Part shown: one piece after another, positions 62,892 to 64,000 of the stretch
How positions within the stretch are numbered: the stretch's first letter is position 1
How the letters are laid out: each line of letters begins with the position of its first letter
DNA from: Cylindrospermum sp. NIES-4074
Lineage (GTDB): Bacteria; Cyanobacteriota; Cyanobacteriia; Cyanobacteriales; Nostocaceae
Assembly (NCBI GenBank): GCA_003994795.1
Contig: AP018269.1
Span: 124,001 to 188,000 of the forward strand
Length of the DNA stretch: 64,000 nucleotides
Reading direction: 5' to 3'
The notes under the pieces: generated by a model
Seen by the model: the letters and a program-made list of their open reading frames with translations, nothing else
What the model was told of the DNA's origin: nothing
Database searches by the model: none
Position numbers and translations under genes: made by a program

Positions 62892-63089
62892 ATGGGAATG
62901 GGTAACTTAATTATTTTTGTTGTGGTTGTTGGTTATGGAATTGGTGTTTGGAAGTTCTGGACTGGGTTTGAGAAAACTAACTTTACTAAAAGCTTACCAA
63001 ATCGCATTGCTTTGGCTTTGCTATGGCCAGCTTTGTTTATTGCCAATCCATCCTATCGACGTAATTTCCAAAAGGCACTTAAGGGTTAG
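62892..63089 (+). CDS. Small single-span membrane protein
   Basis: 65 residues from the ATG at 62892 (SD aaggga upstream; ATG at 62898 possible). NLIIFVVVVGYGIGVWKFW is the first hydrophobic span, and RIALALLWPALFIANPSYRRNFQKALKG a second, weaker one with a basic end. The ALLWPALxxxNxxYRxNFxKAL pattern recurs in small cyanobacterial proteins of unknown role. No partner is near. Confidence 0.75.
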   Translation: MGMGNLIIFVVVVGYGIGVWKFWTGFEKTNFTKSLPNRIALALLWPALFIANPSYRRNFQKALKG

Positions 63090-63220
63090 TGATTAACTTT
63101 AAATTAATTTAGCAGCATTTAGTTTGCTAATATTCCCTAGCAGAGCCAGGGAAGTTACAAAACAAATTTTTAATTGATAATTCTTAATTGTTCTGCTAAT
63201 TAAGAATTGTCAACTACCAT

Positions 63221-63625
63221 TTATTTGCCATTGGTCAGCAGATGGATGGCTGCACCCGCAACTGCACCATCAACTGCATCACCAAGGGTATCTTTGCCAC
63301 CGCGAGTAACTGCACCAGTCGCAGTGCTAGCTGCTGCACCTACTCCGATATCTTGACCCAAGTTACGGTGTTTGCGATGATAGCGGCTTCTAGTGCCATT
63401 AACTGCATTCACAGCGGCACCAGCTGCTGCACCCTTAACAGCATTATTTAATACAGAACCACGTCCTCTCACTGCCCCAGATGTGACACTAGCAGCAGCA
63501 CCAATGCCCACATCTCTTAATATTTGGTCATCAGCAGCAGCTGGTTTAGCAGGAACTAAAGTCACACTAGCTAAACTTGCAGTTATGAAGCTGGTGATCA
63601 ATGTGCGTTTCCAGATTAGATTCAT
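63221..63625 (-). CDS. Secreted glycine-zipper-like protein with internal duplication
   Basis: 134 residues. RTLITSFITASLASVTLVPAKPAAA is a signal peptide cut near AAA-DD. The mature part is two related halves: DVGIGAAASVTSGAVRGRG..LNNAVKGAAAGAAVNAV and DIGVGAAASTATGAVTRGG..LGDAVDGAVAGAAIHLL, separated by a basic RSRYHRKHR stretch. Gly/Ala-rich repeats of this type form glycine zippers in the envelope. The role is unknown; periplasm or outer membrane is likely. Confidence 0.8.
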   Translation of the reverse strand: MNLIWKRTLITSFITASLASVTLVPAKPAAADDQILRDVGIGAAASVTSGAVRGRGSVLNNAVKGAAAGAAVNAVNGTRSRYHRKHRNLGQDIGVGAAASTATGAVTRGGKDTLGDAVDGAVAGAAIHLLTNGK

Positions 63626-63812
63626 GGTCGTACCTTATCCAAGAATTAAACGATTAGAAAAAACCGCAGTTTTTGCTGTGGTAAATAACCTGATTCTTCG
63701 CCAGTAAACAGCAAAGGTCGCGTGCATGAGATCATCTTTAGGATGACACTAACAAAGGCTTTTGTGCATCTACTAAAAGTACGATTTAGCAAATACAGCT
63801 ATTGATTGTTAA

Positions 63813-64000
63813 CTAAAAAGCTTGAATCCATTCTTTTACAGAGTATTCAGTCCAGATGCCGTTTTGCCAGTAGGGGTCAGCTTCAATCAACTGACGTACC
63901 GTCGCTTCGTCTTCTGCTTCATAAATGCCAAAAACTTGAGTAACATCTTTGGTTGGGCCAATAGTAATCAATACACCAGATTCTTTCTGTTTTTGTAATC
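63813..64000 (-). CDS. YciI-like protein, C-terminal part (5' end outside window)
   Basis: The minus-strand frame from the right edge reads SGVLITIGPTKDVTQVFGIYEAEDEATVRQLIEADPYWQNGIWTEYSVKEWIQAF and stops at 63813. The EAEDEATVRQLIEADPYWQNG stretch is the ferredoxin-like YciI core. YciI proteins are small, often dimeric, with a possible dehydrochlorinase-like or regulatory role. About 62 codons are inside the window. Confidence 0.8.
   Translation of the reverse strand, partial: LQKQKESGVLITIGPTKDVTQVFGIYEAEDEATVRQLIEADPYWQNGIWTEYSVKEWIQAF

Overview
The window is a 64 kb stretch of a chromosome of a filamentous, Nostoc-like cyanobacterium. I infer this from the dense HIP1 octamers (GCGATCGC), the XisH/XisI proteins, the heptanucleotide tandem repeats, the multi-PAS/GAF histidine kinases, the cyanobacterial-type SSB, the plastid-like pyruvate dehydrogenase E2 and the fused nucleotidyltransferase/phosphomannomutase. 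Species cannot be settled from sequence alone.

Layout. 0-13 kb: conserved genes (a flavin monooxygenase cut by the left edge, ssb, an FHA protein, a fused oligopeptide ABC ATPase, a PadR regulator, a PAS kinase, an MscS channel, ahcY). 13-21 kb: an AT-rich accessory zone with two tandem xisH-xisI pairs, a 750-residue protein with a PD-(D/E)XK-like N-terminus, an intact toxin-antitoxin pair between two copies of a xisI 5' end, orphan antitoxins, an aspartic-protease pair and several decayed genes. 21-36 kb: housekeeping and metabolic genes, including aroF, whose upstream region holds two successive leader peptides rich in aromatic codons, each followed by a terminator and an alternative antiterminator. 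A tRNA-Ala(CGC) at 29.9-30.0 kb lies between a type I restriction HsdR relic and a probable integrase relic. 36-46 kb: ylqD and an acyl-ACP/CoA synthetase, then a small biosynthetic locus (4CL-like ligase-carrier-reductase, salicylate-synthase-like enzyme, SDR) bordered by two paralogous small hydrophobic peptides. 46-53 kb: recQ and a two-gene kinase operon. 53-59 kb: a second accessory zone with a DUF29 gene, a MITE, an antitoxin with a broken PIN toxin, and a large NACHT-HEAT repeat protein whose frame is continuous with the preceding small gene except for one TGA codon. 59-64 kb: DUF427, the nucleotidyltransferase/phosphomannomutase protein, two small envelope proteins and a YciI-like gene cut by the right edge.

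The most notable observations are the tandem aromatic-codon attenuators upstream of aroF (24.65-24.99 kb), the in-frame TGA within the NACHT locus, the xisHI cassette bracketed by two copies of the ahcY terminator, the toxin graveyard around 17-20.7 kb and 54.8 kb, and the candidate salicylate-to-aldehyde locus. Homology calls rest on motif recognition by eye; no database search was run.
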